DNA of 64,000 nucleotides, taken from Euglena gracilis (lineage: Eukaryota > Euglenida > Euglenophyceae > Euglenales). The stretch spans positions 2,294,001-2,358,000 of the forward strand of contig CP154954.1 in assembly GCA_039621445.1 (NCBI GenBank). The letters run 5' to 3'. The translations under genes and the position numbers were made by a program. A model generated the notes under the pieces. It made no database searches, was not told the origin of the DNA, and was given only the letters and a program-made list of their open reading frames with translations. Below, piece after piece: positions 1 to 10,661 of this stretch. Within the stretch, counting starts at the first letter, position 1. Each line of letters begins with the position of its first letter.

Positions 1-1030
1 GGTGGGAGGGTTGGTATACGTTCTTGCGTCCTTTCGCGTCCATCCGTCCGTGCATCTGTCCATATATGCATGCATGACTCTGGCCCGGGAGGTTGGACGA
101 CAATTGGTTTGTGGACAATGCCCCGAAGAGCTCGCTGACCATGGCCTCCCTGAATCTTATAAACCCTATTGTACTTCATAGCCCCGAGGCTGAGCACCAC
201 AACCAAACACCCGAAATTGAATACCAAAAGCCGAGAACTCTCTCCGGACGTCCACCATGGAGGTGCAGAAGTCACACACAATCGAAGGGGGGCTGAACCC
301 CCGCGAGGGACCTAGTCAGTTGGCACTGGTTCCAGGACGCATGCCAGTCCGGCCCAGGCTTCTGACACAAGTGGAGGAGAATCATGTGGTCCAAGCCTTC
401 CGAACACTTTGGCAGAACGGTGCCATTGTTGACACAGAGGTACTCCTTGTCCTTGGCAGGACTGTTTCTAAAGGATATATGAGGTTCGACAGTCCCTCTA
501 CCAACTTTGACCCAGCACTGGGTGAAGGTCATGCCATTGCTCAAGATTGCCTTAATGTTGCCTCCCCAATGGAAGGATCTGTGGTTTTTTTTTTTAGAGG
601 AATGATTGTCATGTAAAACTTGTAAAACCCCGCGGTAATTGTCGTCACGGCATTATCCACCCACGGTAATTGTCGGCCCCCGGTATTGGCAAGTGGCATG
701 AGGCACAAGAGGAGGACAAAATAAAGAAGTATGGTGACGGTTGCCAACAAAGAGGCTGGACATTCATTCCCTTTGTGTTGGACTGTTATGGTGGCATGGG
801 GGATGGTGCGCTCACTTCGGGCCCCCAACGACGGGGTCGGAGGGGTTGCCTGCTATGGGAAGTTACCCCAAAAACCCGACCCCTCTGGAGAGGTCGGATG
901 GGGTGCTATTGGGTGCCTGCCCCTAGCACTCCCCCCCCACCGTTGGGGTTGGCACCCGATGTTGTGGAAAAGTGAGAAAAGAAGGAAGAGGACAGGGGGG
1001 GGTGGGGGGCTCCGCCCCAAAAGGAATTTC
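1..1030. other. No recognised gene
   Basis: I found no supportable gene here. An open frame on + at 257-616 has no recognisable domain and no clear splice context. G/C homopolymer runs begin after about 930. Confidence 0.5.
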
Positions 1031-1084
1031 ATGGAGAAACTTCACTGGTGAAGCTCACCGGTGAAGTTCACCGGTGAAGTTCGT
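1030..1084. repeat. Short tandem repeat of a self-complementary 15-mer
   Basis: Three to four imperfect copies of a unit containing TTCACCGGTGAAG. Each copy is nearly its own reverse complement, so the tract could fold into several hairpins. No gene is apparent. Confidence 0.7.
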
Positions 1085-1374
1085 CCATGTATTTCCAATG
1101 AAGAGAGGGGGGGTGGGGGGGGTCCCGCCCGAAAAACCCAAAGTTCACCGCCTGATCTCCATGGGGCATTTTAAGAGCTTCAATGTAGGTCTCCGGACAT
1201 TTCCTTCAAATTTGCTTCATTTCCGAGATATTTTGAAAACGATTTCTTGACCCCGAAAACAGCCAAAATCGTTTGTGCCATTTTTTTTTGGTCAAAAAAT
1301 CAATTTTTCAAAATATCTCGACAATGAAGCAAAGTCAAAGAAAATGTCTGGAGAGCAAAAATGAAGCCCTTGGA

Positions 1375-1823
1375 CAGGGCTGGATAGAGGTAGAGGTAGA
1401 GGTGAAAGTCCTCTACCTCTATCTGACCCACCTCTACCTCTACCTCTACCTCTATGTCACCTCTATGTCCATAAAGTGTCATAAATTGGCACCAACAAGG
1501 GCCACAAAAAGCTCCAAATGCCTCAAATTTGGCAAATTAGTGTCTCAACGCATCTTATTTAGGTTAGGAATGAGAAAAAAATATCCGGATGGGTGGTTTC
1601 AAAAATTGCCATGAGAGATTTGTGACAAGAATGGCCAATTTCTGATTTTTTCCCATAAAACCCATAAAATTGCCTTCATTTGGCATAAATTTTCTTTGAT
1701 AAGCCACTTTCCTTAAAAGTTTCACATTGAGGTGACATAGAGGGATAGTAGAGGTAGAGGTAACCTCTACCTCTACCTCTACCTCTACCTCTACCTCTAT
1801 CCCTCTACCTCTATCCAGCCCTG
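1375..1823. mobile_element. 449-bp TIR element with hexamer sub-terminal arrays
   Basis: The left end reads CAGGGCTGGATAGAGG and the right end is its exact complement, CCTCTATCCAGCCCTG. The element is flanked by the direct repeat CCTTGGA (1368-1374 and 1824-1830). Inside each end are (TAGAGG)n or (CCTCTA)n tracts, some of which face each other as hairpins near 1390-1455 and 1750-1810. There is no transposase, so it is non-autonomous. The CAGGG/CCCTG ends and 7-8 bp duplication resemble the hAT superfamily. The superfamily call is inference. Confidence 0.8.
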
Positions 1824-1830
1824 CCTTGGA

Positions 1831-3030
1831 GTGCTCTATCCAACCATGGTTTACTTTTCCCCCAGCCCGAGTTATTGCCATTTTTCGGGCAATTTTAGCC
1901 CGTTTCAAACGCCCCGAAATGGCCGTTTTGGTCCGCAAAAGCGCGCCGGAACACGGGCTAGGCAAGTCGACGGCCAAAACGGCGAACGGGAGGTGACAGA
2001 GGGCCTCCGGGGGCACATTTTGTCAGACCGAAATTTTCGGAAATAATCCACGTTTTCTCGAGATATTTTCAAACAATTTTCTGACCGATTTTTGGACGTA
2101 TGGGGACCAGGTTGTACTGACATTTGGGACCGTCTTCCACCCCTCCAAAACTGTCGATATCTGGCTAGTTTTTTGATATCCGCATGTTTTTCACACCCGT
2201 AGGCACTAATCCGGCCGGCACATAGGAATAGCTATACCGGGGAGCGCAATGGGAACCACCAATCGGTTTCGGGGGGGGGGATGGGCCAATGTCTACCCAG
2301 GGGGTAGCCAAACGTGGGGGTGCAAAATGGGCAGGGAGAACATAAACTTTTTTCTTTCCATGTGTTCTCGATTTTGAAAAATCTAATGCTTTTTGCAGGA
2401 TTTTGGCACTCTTTTTTGACCATGCCCGCCAGATATTAACAATATAAGCAATTAATAATAAAAGCAAAGTGTGGGTAAAAAGACTGCACAAAAAAGCGTT
2501 TTGCTTTCTTCTCTCTCTAAAATCGATGATTTCATCCCCCAAATGATTAGATCCACGCCCCCAATTGTCTCTACACACTTGAATGGGACGCCTGAAGGAA
2601 GGTCGGCATGCTGTGGAGAGGGGTCGAGCAGGGGGGGTTAAGTGGTTTTGGTGTTGCGAGAGGGTCCTGCAGAGGGGGTACAGGGGCCTGCGTTGGGTGA
2701 ATTTATATATCTTTGTCCCAAATGAGGGGCTTTAGCAACATTTCCAGCCCTGTGGGCCAAATTCTCAAAAATTGCTCTTGCAACACTCACAATTTGTTGT
2801 GCCTAGTGATGGCCCCAGACAGCAGGCTGCGGGGGGCGGTTCTGTTAAGTCGATAAAACACGAGGCCAAAGGCCGAGTTATTTAGCATACAGAAATAGTC
2901 CCCTCAGAGTGGCATTTTTGCCAGAACGGAGTGCCCCTGTGCCAGATTGTCCCCCCAGATGCAGTTTCAAGGAAAATCTTTGAGAATTCCAAAAAGACCT
3001 GTTCCATCATTGCCCAGAGAAAACTTTTTT
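1831..3030. other. Intergenic or intronic sequence, no gene recognised
   Basis: Nothing recognisable as coding. Contains a run of G at 2270-2280 and otherwise unremarkable sequence. Confidence 0.5.
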
Positions 3031-3035
3031 CGTCG

Positions 3036-3240
3036 TGGGGGGGTGAGCCGCGGGGGTGGGGGGGGGGGGGGGGGGCGGGGGGGTGGGGGGCGGGGGGAAA
3101 GTGGGGGGGGGGGGGGGGAGGGGCTGTGAAAAGTTGTTTTTTTTTTTTTGGAGTTTGTTTTTTTTTTTTTTTGAATCAGATTTTGTTTTTTTGTTTTTTT
3201 CTTTTTCAAAAAAGAATGTTTTTTTTTGCCCAAGAAACTT
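3036..3240. repeat. G-rich tract followed by T-rich tract
   Basis: About 90 nt of almost pure G on + (3036-3125) is followed by poly-T runs (3135-3240). The G stretch has many runs of at least three G and could form G-quadruplexes. Long apparent reading frames across it are compositional artefacts. Confidence 0.9.
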
Positions 3241-3798
3241 TCACTTTGAAAAAAGAAATTGACCTCCATAAAGTGTCATTTCTGCATTGAAATTCCAGGA
3301 GATTTTTTGGACACTGACCCTTCAAAAGCCCACCGTGTATTTTATTTCAATTATGGTCAAAGGTGTTTGGTCAATTGGTCAGTCAAGCCCCCTTTGACTA
3401 ATCAACCTTGCAAATTTCATCCACATCTTGGGTTGTGGAGGCGCTTTTTGAAGAAGGTTGGATGAAGCTGTGTGCCCTCATAAAGACATCAATGGCAAAC
3501 TTTTCTTCGGGTTGACATACATCAAACTTTTTGGAGGCTGGGGTTTTCCCCAAGGCCCCAAATTTTTTCAATTCAATGGAAATTCAGTGTTTTTTTTTGC
3601 AAAATTTGATTAACCTGTTAACCAAGAAAAAAATTGCCGGTTGGGCAGGTTTTTTTTTAAGCCAGATTAAAAAAAAAACCTTGTGGTTGACCATCCATTG
3701 GCCACAACACTATTTGTGAAGTTTTGTTGTAATTCAAGTGTTTGACCCGATTCAAGGGGGAAGCATGTTTTTCAGAGGATGCGTTTGCTTCCTTGCAG

Positions 3799-3944
3799 GT
3801 GGCTGGGGCAATTGCTTCTCGACGGAAAAGGAGGTCAATTCCGCTTGGTTCTATCTGAAGGCGAAGCGCACAGGCTACGTGGAGTTCGCTTTGGTATCCC
3901 AGAATGACGTGGACTTTATCTTGTGGGGCCCCTATGACACCGCG
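3799..3944 (+). CDS. Exon of large extracellular protein gene
   Basis: The acceptor TTGCAG and donor GTATGC bound 146 nt that read GWGNCFSTEKEVNSAWFYLK, then a segment ending VDFILWGPYDTA. The order Gly-Trp-x-Asn-Cys, aromatic-Tyr-Leu, Phe-Ala-Leu, then Asp-Val-Asp-Phe-x-x-Trp-Gly-Pro recalls a secreted beta-rich domain of bacterial gliding or adhesion proteins, where a DIDF(A/V)xxGPF motif is typical. That resemblance is from memory, not a search. This is the first exon I can support of a + strand gene that probably runs to about 28.7 kb; the gene start lies further left or was not recognised. Confidence 0.7.
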
Positions 3945-4307
3945 GTATGCCTTTCTTTTTCCTTGCTTGCCTCGTTTTAGACATGGTTGAAGCCAAGGCA
4001 GCCTTTGTTTATATAACCCCCCCCCCAAATACCTCCCCCCCCCTCGGTGTGTCATTTGGGCACCCGAACTGGGGGTCCAGGGGGTGTTATTGGGGGGTGT
4101 TGGGCACTGCTACCTGAGCAGGTTCTTCCCGAACAATGTCGGATTTCAGCGTTGCTGACACCTTGTCCAGGAGTGCATCCCTGGTATCTGGGTCTTTTGC
4201 AGAAGAATTGGAAGTCCGTCAATCGGTTCTGACCTTCAAAAAATAACCAGGATGTCGACAGTGTCTGCCTGAGCACTCCTGGACAAGAAATCCATCTGCT
4301 TATGCAC

Positions 4308-4584
4308 CAGGGGTTTTTTTAAGACCGGTGGGGGGGGGAGGGGGGTCCCCCCACCCACTCACCCCTGGGGGGGGGGGAGGGGGGTCCGGGGGACCCACAA
4401 AAAATGGCCGAAAAATCGCGAAAAGTGCTAAAAATAGAATTTTTTCGGCGCCTGTGGCGCCGAAAAGTATATCCCACCCCCCTCCGGGGGGACCCCCCCG
4501 GGGGGGGGGGGGGAGGGGGTCCGGCGGACCCACCCACCCTACCCCCCCTCCCCCCCCGGGGGTCCAAACTTAAAAAAATCCCTG
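4308..4584. mobile_element. TIR element family 1, copy A (277 bp)
   Basis: Ends are CAGGGGTTTTTTTAAG and CTTAAAAAAATCCCTG, flanked by the perfect 8-bp target duplication TTATGCAC (4300-4307 and 4585-4592). The interior is G/C-run rich. A central hairpin TTTTCGGCGCC-tgt-GGCGCCGAAAA lies at about 4441-4465. No coding capacity. The 8-bp duplication and CAG...CTG ends fit a hAT-type MITE. Confidence 0.9.
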
Positions 4585-4639
4585 TTATGCACATTGTGCA
4601 CAGGGGGGATGTCTTATTTGGGCGCTCGAAATCGGCCCC

Positions 4640-4710
4640 CAAGGAGGGTGTGTGTTTTTTGGGGGGGGTTATTTGAGGGGGGTGCTATTTGGGGGGGTTT
4701 GCTTGCAAAC
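4640..4710. repeat. TTATTTG/GCTATTTG G-run repeat
   Basis: G runs alternate with TTATTTG or CTATTTG. The same motif style recurs, sometimes inverted, near 24.8-25.1, 26.3, 31.1 and 63.0 kb, so it is probably a relic of another TIR family. Confidence 0.4.
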
Positions 4711-5075
4711 CAAAACAAAAAAGGTTGCAGATTTTTCTCCGGCTGAGCAAGCAGGAACTCCCAAAATCTCGGCAAAAGCGAGCCAATTCCAGGAAGAAAA
4801 ATCATCCCTGGTATTTCTGGACAATTGTCCACCCAAACTCATGAAATGAGGCTTTCCATTTTTTTTTGAGTTTTGGCCCTATTCGATTCCCAGATCGCCC
4901 TTACCGATTCCTAATACAGTCGGCAGACACAATTGTTGGACCCCACTGGACATTTTCGTTGGCCCCCGTTGGGCAGGAATGGGAGACTGGGGGACTTTTC
5001 TGTAGAGCCCCCGGGGACACAAATAGAAAACCCCGCGGCCCATGAAGTTTAGGCCCTGACGGACATTTTTTGCAG

Positions 5076-5188
5076 GGAAACCCGTTTGAAACCTGGAACT
5101 GAAAATTCTACGGCAGATGCTGCGATTCAAATGAAATTAGGTGGAATGTCTTTGAGAGTCTGCGTGTTGATCATCTTCCACCTAAAAG
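5076..5188 (+). CDS. Exon of large extracellular protein gene
   Basis: Acceptor TTTTTTGCAG and donor GTGAGG bound 113 nt open in one frame: ETRLKPGTENSTADAAIQMK, then LGGMSLRVCVLIIFHLK. It has an N-glycosylation motif (NST) and one Cys. Support comes from the splice borders and the open frame; the fold is not recognised. Confidence 0.55.
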
Positions 5189-5189
5189 G

Positions 5190-6490
5190 TGAGGCCAAGC
5201 TACAACCCCCAAAGTGTCACAAATGTGGAAGGCAGAGGGATCATCCAGTAACTTCTCCGATGTCTCTCATTACAATGCCACACATTCACATTGATGACCA
5301 AACTTTCTGAAGCAACCTTTCTTGGTAGCAATGAACATTCCCTAAACATTGCAACTGTGGTTTGTGTCCATGTTTGAACAATATGCAAAAATAATAATAA
5401 CCTTCAAACTTAAACAGTTTTGTGTCTACTGCGTATCATGCAAAGCAAGAGGCAACAGCGGCTGTGACGGGGTACACAGCTTTTCAAAAGCACTAAACTC
5501 ACCTTAATTTAGATCATGTGAAAATACAATGTACAGCTTTTATGGGTCATTTAACAGAACAGGTGGTCACTTTGCCATCCAAAACACTCTCTCCACTTTT
5601 ACGAATGTCACCATCTTTGCACAAATGTTTCTCAAAAAAAAGCTGTTTAGTCCATCACCAGGTGAGCTGGGACACAGGCTGAATGATATGATGCACTTTT
5701 AGGAATGACCGATCAGGTTGGCGAATGCCCAATATCGTTCACTCAAAGGGCCTGTTTCAGACCTTCCTGTTGTGCGAATCCGAAAACTGCTGCAGTGTGG
5801 GGGGGGGGGAAAGCATTTGGTAAAAGTCTGGCCTGCTCCTCCCAGCCTTCTCCATCCACTCACGCATATCACAATAGTATGGACCCAGCATGACCTGTCC
5901 ACAACGGGCACCTTCTCAGTGTGGGTTTCAAATTCTTCAAAATCAGGATGTCCTCCCTGTTTTTTTTTCCACTCACCTCAGTGAAAAAACGCTTTCTGGT
6001 TCATTTGTATCAAAGTTAAATTGATTTGACCAGTCTTAAATAACGTGCCCCCCCCCCCCTATTTGTCCCTCCCCCCCAATTGGCATGAGCCCAGTTGGCC
6101 AATAAAGGGGCGGCGGGGGTACTCGTTTCACAAAAAATGTCTTTCCAGTCGAGACAGTGACATTGTCAGCACATCTCACAGGTATGAGGTAAACAATAAC
6201 TGTAAGAACGGAAAGGGTTGGGAAAAAATTGCAAGTCCCGCACAGAGTGTCCACGCGGGCTCAACGAAAATGTCCATGGGGGCCTAAACCTCTTGTCCAT
6301 TGGGGACCAATAATGGTGTCCATGGGGGTTCTTGGGGAGGTGTCCGCAAGGGACAACAAAACTTGTCCAAAAGGGATCTTCATTTTGTCCGAAATTCCCA
6401 ACTCGGGTGTCCGCTAGCTGTAATAAACTTTAAACAGGTCGAAAGGTCGCGGAGAGCACATTCAAAGGTTTTGCTCCGAGTCATGGCACA
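5190..6490. other. Intron-like sequence
   Basis: No exon I can defend. AT-rich stretches and short G/C runs (5799-5809, 6048-6075). Probably intron of the + strand gene. Confidence 0.4.
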
Positions 6491-6496
6491 AAGTGG

Positions 6497-6770
6497 GGCC
6501 CCATACCAACCCCGTACCACCCCCATACCACCTCCGTACCACCCCCATACCACCCCCATACCACCCCCATACCACCCCTATACCACCTCCATACCACCCC
6601 CATACCACCCCCATACCACCCCCATACCACCCCCATACCCCATACCCCCCACCCCCATACCCCACTGTGGGGTATGGGGGGTGGGGGGTATGGGGTATGG
6701 GGGGGTATGGGGGTATGGGGTGTGGGGTCCCCACCCCCCATACCCCCATACCCCCCCATACCCCATACCA
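6497..6770. repeat. CCCCATACCA decamer array ending in a large palindrome
   Basis: Some fourteen decamers of the type CCCCATACCA run from 6497 to about 6640. The array then meets its own complement around CCCCACTGTGGGG (6660-6672), and TATGGGG units run out to about 6770. The palindromic part could form a long hairpin or cruciform. Open frames in this tract on both strands are repeat artefacts. Confidence 0.9.
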
Positions 6771-6889
6771 GGTTTTGAATAGTGCTGAGCTCTTAATAAG
6801 CGCTCACCCACCCCTGACACCCCCATATAAACCGGCCCACTCCATGGAGCTCTGTTGACTGAAATGCAAAGGTTTTGTGCCCGAAACAG

Positions 6890-7432
6890 GGTGCCGGGGG
6901 ATGGAAAAACACTCATTTTTGGCTCAAAATACACCTTTTCCGGGTGTGGGGAGCCAAAAAACAGCGTTTTGTCGTGTTTTTTTTGACCCGAAAATGACCG
7001 AAAGTGAGTGGGTTGACAGCCCAAAAGGGGGCGCTGGTGGGTCAAAAAACGCTCATTTTCGGCCCAAAAACGGTTTTTCTGGGTCCAGGAGGCCAAAAAA
7101 AAAACATCGTTTCGGCCCGAAAATGACCCAAAGTCAATGGGTTGGCAGCCCAAAACGGGGCACTGGCGGGTCGAAAAACGCTCATTTTCGGCCCAAAAAC
7201 AGTTTTTCTGAGTCCGGGAGGCCAAAAAACATCGTTTTGGGCAATTTTTTTTCGATTATTTTTGACTTTTTTGACCCGTTTTTGACCCAAAGTCAATGGG
7301 TCGGCAGCCCAAAACGGGGCGCTGGCGGGTCGAAAAACGCTCATTTTCGGACCAAAAACAGGTTTTCTGGGTCCGGGAGGCCAAATAACAACGTTTCGGG
7401 CAATTTTTTTCTCGATTATTTTCGATTTTTTT
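6890..7432. repeat. Minisatellite, about four units of 125-165 bp
   Basis: Repeating blocks share CGCTCATTTTCGG, a CCAAAAAC..TTTTTCTGGGTCC block, GGAGGCCAAAAAAC, and GACCCAAAGTCAATGGGT. Copies start near 6897, 7042, 7170 and 7330. Both strands look open over 200 codons only because the unit lacks stops. Not considered coding. Confidence 0.85.
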
Positions 7433-7433
7433 G

Positions 7434-7577
7434 CGCATCATGGGTCATGGCCATCATGGGTCATGATGGGCATCATTGGTCATGATGGGCATCATGGGTT
7501 CTTGATGGGCATCATGGGTCATGATGGCCATCATGGGTCATGATGCGCATCATGGGTCATGATGCGCCTCATGGGTA
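7434..7577. repeat. CATCATGGGTCATGATGGG tandem array
   Basis: About seven degenerate copies of a 19-22 bp unit rich in CATGATG and CATCATG. The unit is partly self-complementary and immediately follows the minisatellite. Confidence 0.85.
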
Positions 7578-7644
7578 GAGTTTCCTTTAGGAAGTAGCTT
7601 TTCCAATCACAGCACAAGTTTCAATTGCTCTACTGCATGAGAGC

Positions 7645-7647
<3 letters not shown>

Positions 7648-7696
<49 letters not shown>

Positions 7697-7742
7697 GTGT
7701 GTGTGTGTGCGTGCGCGCTATGGTGTGTGTGTGTGTGTGTGT
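7648..7742. repeat. (GT)n microsatellite
   Basis: Interrupted GT dinucleotide array. Confidence 0.95.
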
Positions 7743-7760
7743 AAACTCGTAAAGTATTTT

Positions 7761-7825
7761 CAGTGGATAGATGGAACCTCCAAGAGTGACAACAGTCACA
7801 GGTCTACTGGTTTCATCTACACAAC
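7761..7825 (+). CDS. Possible exon next to TIR element copy B
   Basis: After ATTTTCAG the sequence reads WIDGTSKSDNSHRSTGFIYT in one open frame until the TIR element begins at 7826. There is no donor before the element; a GG|GTTTTT site within the element's first bases could serve. Low confidence because the piece is short and has no homology I recognise. Confidence 0.25.
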
Positions 7826-8082
7826 CAGGGGTTTTTTTTAGTCGTGGACCCCCAGGGGGGGGAGGGGGGGTAGGGTGGGTGGGTCCGGCGGAGCCCCCCG
7901 GGGGGGGTCCCCCCGGAGGGGGTGGGATGGTGCCAAAGGCGCCAAAAAGTGCTATTTTTAGCACTTTTCGCGATTTTTTGGCCATTTTTTTTTTTATGGG
8001 TCCCCCGGGACCCCCCCCGGGGGGGCCCAGGGGGTGGGTGGGTGGGGGGACCCCCCTCCCCCCGGTCTTAAAAAAGCCCCTG
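7826..8082. mobile_element. TIR element family 1, copy B (257 bp)
   Basis: CAGGGGTTTTTTTTAG and CTTAAAAAAGCCCCTG ends are flanked by the perfect 8-bp duplication TACACAAC (7818-7825 and 8083-8090). The central block with GGCGCC and GTGCTATTTTTAGCAC is in the opposite orientation to copy A, so the element is nearly symmetrical. It sits immediately before an AC-rich microsatellite. Confidence 0.9.
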
Positions 8083-8090
8083 TACACAAC

Positions 8091-8237
8091 TCACACACAC
8101 ACAGATCACAACACAACACAAAACAACACAAAGCAACAAACACAACACACACACACACACACACAGGCACAGGCACACAGGCACACACACTCACACCCTC
8201 ACCCACACCTGCACATGCACAGACACAGACACACACA

Positions 8238-8278
<41 letters not shown>

Positions 8279-8452
8279 ACCCACCCACACCCACACCTGC
8301 ACATGCACAGACACACAGACACAGCCACACACACACAGTACGCACGCACGCACGCACGCACGCACGCATGCACACACACATGCACATGCACAGGCACAGG
8401 CGCACGCGCACTCACACACATGCACCCACCCACGCACACGCACAAGAGTTTT
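8091..8452. repeat. (AC)n/(GCAC)n compound microsatellite
   Basis: About 360 bp of CA, CACACC, CACG and TGCACA units. Long apparent frames rich in His/Thr or Cys/Val are artefacts. Confidence 0.95.
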
Positions 8453-9144
8453 TAACTGACCTCAGGAAACGTGCTTTCACTGCTGGGTTTCCTTTGCTTT
8501 TCCTTTGTCTCCCTTCACTCTTGGGCCTCCTGTCCCCTGGTTTCTGTCTCTCTGTCACACCGGGCTGTCCCTTCCCTTTCCCACTCCCCTCCTGTGGGTG
8601 TTCCGTGTGGGGGTGTGCGTGCGCTGGGGGGTTAGTGTTGTACAGCTCATCCTGGCACCCGCATGACAGGCACTGTTGGCGGCTTGCACGTACCAGGCAT
8701 GCGGGTTTCGCGGACCTCCTCGGCCGCAGTCTTTGGTGAACAGTTTTGTATTTTGGCTTGTTCCCTGAGCGGGGTCTGCCCGGCTGGCAGCTGGACAAAT
8801 GGGTACCCCAAAACTGGCAAATCCAAGCTGGGCTGGATTTTTTTCAGCCAAAATTGGAGGTGAATACTCAAAAATCTCCAATAAAAACACGGTTGGGAAT
8901 TTTTGACGTCTCCAGCCTGGCTTCTGCCTGCTGGCCCAATTTTTATTTTACTTCATTTAGCGGACCCTGGGGGTCCACAGGCTGAAAAAAAAACGGCTGT
9001 GGGGGGGTTGGGTCCCCTCTGGCTTGAACACGTGCTTGCCTGGGACATGCGTTGGGGCATGCCACTGCCGAGGGGAAGATAAAAAGTCCCGGGAGGGTGT
9101 TGGAGCGGGGGAGGCGCAGGGTGCCCCCCCTTCTCTCCTGTGTG

Positions 9145-9168
9145 GGAGTGAGTGAGTGAGTGAGTGAG

Positions 9169-9244
<76 letters not shown>

Positions 9245-9309
9245 TGTGTGCGTGCGTGCGTGCGTGCGTGCGTGTGTGCGTGCGTGTGTGAGCGAGCGAG
9301 CGAGCGAGT
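9145..9309. repeat. (GTGA)n-(GTGC)n-(GAGC)n microsatellite
   Basis: GTGA units change to more than 25 GTGC units, then GAGC units. Alternating purine-pyrimidine sequence of this kind can adopt Z-DNA. Confidence 0.95.
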
Positions 9310-9367
9310 ACAGAAAATTCACCAATCGCAACCTTCAATGGGCATCCTTAACACTTTTATTCCACAG

Positions 9368-9457
9368 ACCGAAGGATGCGGAGCCAACCTTTCGTTCAGC
9401 AAGAACATAAGCTGTGGGTGGATTCGAGGCCCATCAACACTTATCAATGAGAATCAA
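9368..9457 (+). CDS. Exon of large extracellular protein gene
   Basis: Acceptor TTCCACAG and donor GTGTGC bound 90 nt reading TEGCGANLSFSKNISCGWIR, then GPSTLINENQ. Two close Cys residues and two N-glycosylation motifs (NLS, NIS) fit a secreted protein. In the bacterial domain that the 3799-3944 exon recalls, a Cys-Ser-aromatic-Ser segment follows the WGP motif, and this exon could be its counterpart. That link is inference. Confidence 0.6.
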
Positions 9458-9624
9458 GTGTGCTAACGTTTTTCTGTACTATTTCTTCTAAAACTGGTTT
9501 TATTGGGCGACTGTATCATTTGCATTTTTTAGCTTTTTTTTCACCATCAGCAGATTAGCAGTGTATGCTTAAATACACTCGTTTCTCAAATCTTGTGTGA
9601 AGCTTTCGTTCTTTCTTTTCCCAG

Positions 9625-9689
9625 CTTCAATTTTCTCTTGAGAAGGTGAAGTTCAACGCAACAGTGGGGAAGTATTACACGCTATCAAG
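9625..9689 (+). CDS. Exon with GC donor, large extracellular protein gene
   Basis: Acceptor TTTTCCCAG and an apparent GC donor (CAAG|GCAAGT) bound 65 nt reading LQFSLEKVKFNATVGKYYTL then SR. It contains an NAT glycosylation motif. GC-AG introns are a known minority class; the surrounding CAAG|GCAAGT matches the consensus apart from C for T. Confidence 0.55.
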
Positions 9690-10275
9690 GCAAGTGCTCC
9701 TCTCTCGTTACCATATGGTGTTTGCAACATCCAACCTTCTTCAATTGTGACAAGGGTGTCGAGCAGACCCCGCAGAAAAGGAGTGGGGAGAGGGCCAGTG
9801 AAGCGTGGCTTTCTTTGCGCCGCAGAGCACTTCTGCTTGGGGTTGACCCGAAAAGGTAGTTCTAGTTAAATTGTAAATCTTTTCAATTATGTCCAAATTG
9901 AGCAATTCATCAGCAGCGCTGGAAATCTGGCAAATTGGCCTTTCACAACGTTTCTACCTTTTTCAGTCAGATTTTTGTGCCATCTGTGCAAGTGGGGAAA
10001 ACAGGGGAACAGTGGAAATTTGTGGGGAGGTGCTTAGCAAATAATCTGGCTGGGAGAAGGTCAGAAGCCAGTGAGTAACGTTGCACCTCACCAAGCATTT
10101 TGAGAGAGGTTTAGGGTGTGCATCCTGGGTTTTATTGAAAAGGAATACGCAACTTTTCCCTGACTGATCAAGGCGTAGTTCCCATCAGACATCATTTGCT
10201 ATTTGCTGGATGGGTGGTTTTGCAATGTGTCAGGCTATTGTGATTACCCCCCCCCCTCCTTTCGAGTGCTCTAGC

Positions 10276-10384
10276 AGCTTGGACTGCACTCTGCCTGCCA
10301 CCATTGGTGAACGACCAGACTGGCAATGGAACATTCTATATGAACCAGGCTCCTCTTATGATTTTTTCTTTTTGAATCTCAGTG
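10276..10384 (+). CDS. Possible exon (Cys/Trp-containing)
   Basis: After CTCTAGCAG a frame reads LDCTLPATIGERPDWQWNIL and continues open to a possible donor near 10385. Composition suits the neighbouring exons but the donor is weak. Confidence 0.3.
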
Positions 10385-10605
10385 GTCAGTGAAGTTGAAG
10401 CTGAAGCCACATACAAATGGCGAAAAGCGCCCGGAGAGGCCCATTCTGGACTTTTTTTTTGGCCAGAATCAGGCACCCCCCCCCCCCCTGTGGGGAGGCA
10501 CTCCAGCTCCGAGACTCCAAGACCTGTGGAAATTTAGCATAGACCACGTTTTGATGCGGACATGCTCTCAGCAGTCGTCAACATGGATCTAGGTTGATGG
10601 ATGCC

Positions 10606-10661
10606 TGACACAGACCCCCGTATCCCCAACGCTACGGACGCCCTGGATTGCGGGTTTATGA
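10606..10661 (+). CDS. Possible short exon
   Basis: A frame reading DTDPRIPNATDALDCGFMT precedes a GTGTGT donor-like site at 10662. The acceptor is not clear. It resembles the IPDAVDTDT piece at 17912-17977, which is why it is listed. Confidence 0.2.

Noticed and set aside
257-616. 119-codon + frame near the left edge
   Set aside because: No domain, no splice context, and the opposite strand is open as well.
6877-7485. 202-codon + frame and overlapping - frames
   Set aside because: Minisatellite unit without stops; the repeat explains the frame on both strands.
7771-8739. 322-codon His/Thr-rich frame
   Set aside because: Runs through a TIR element and a CA microsatellite.
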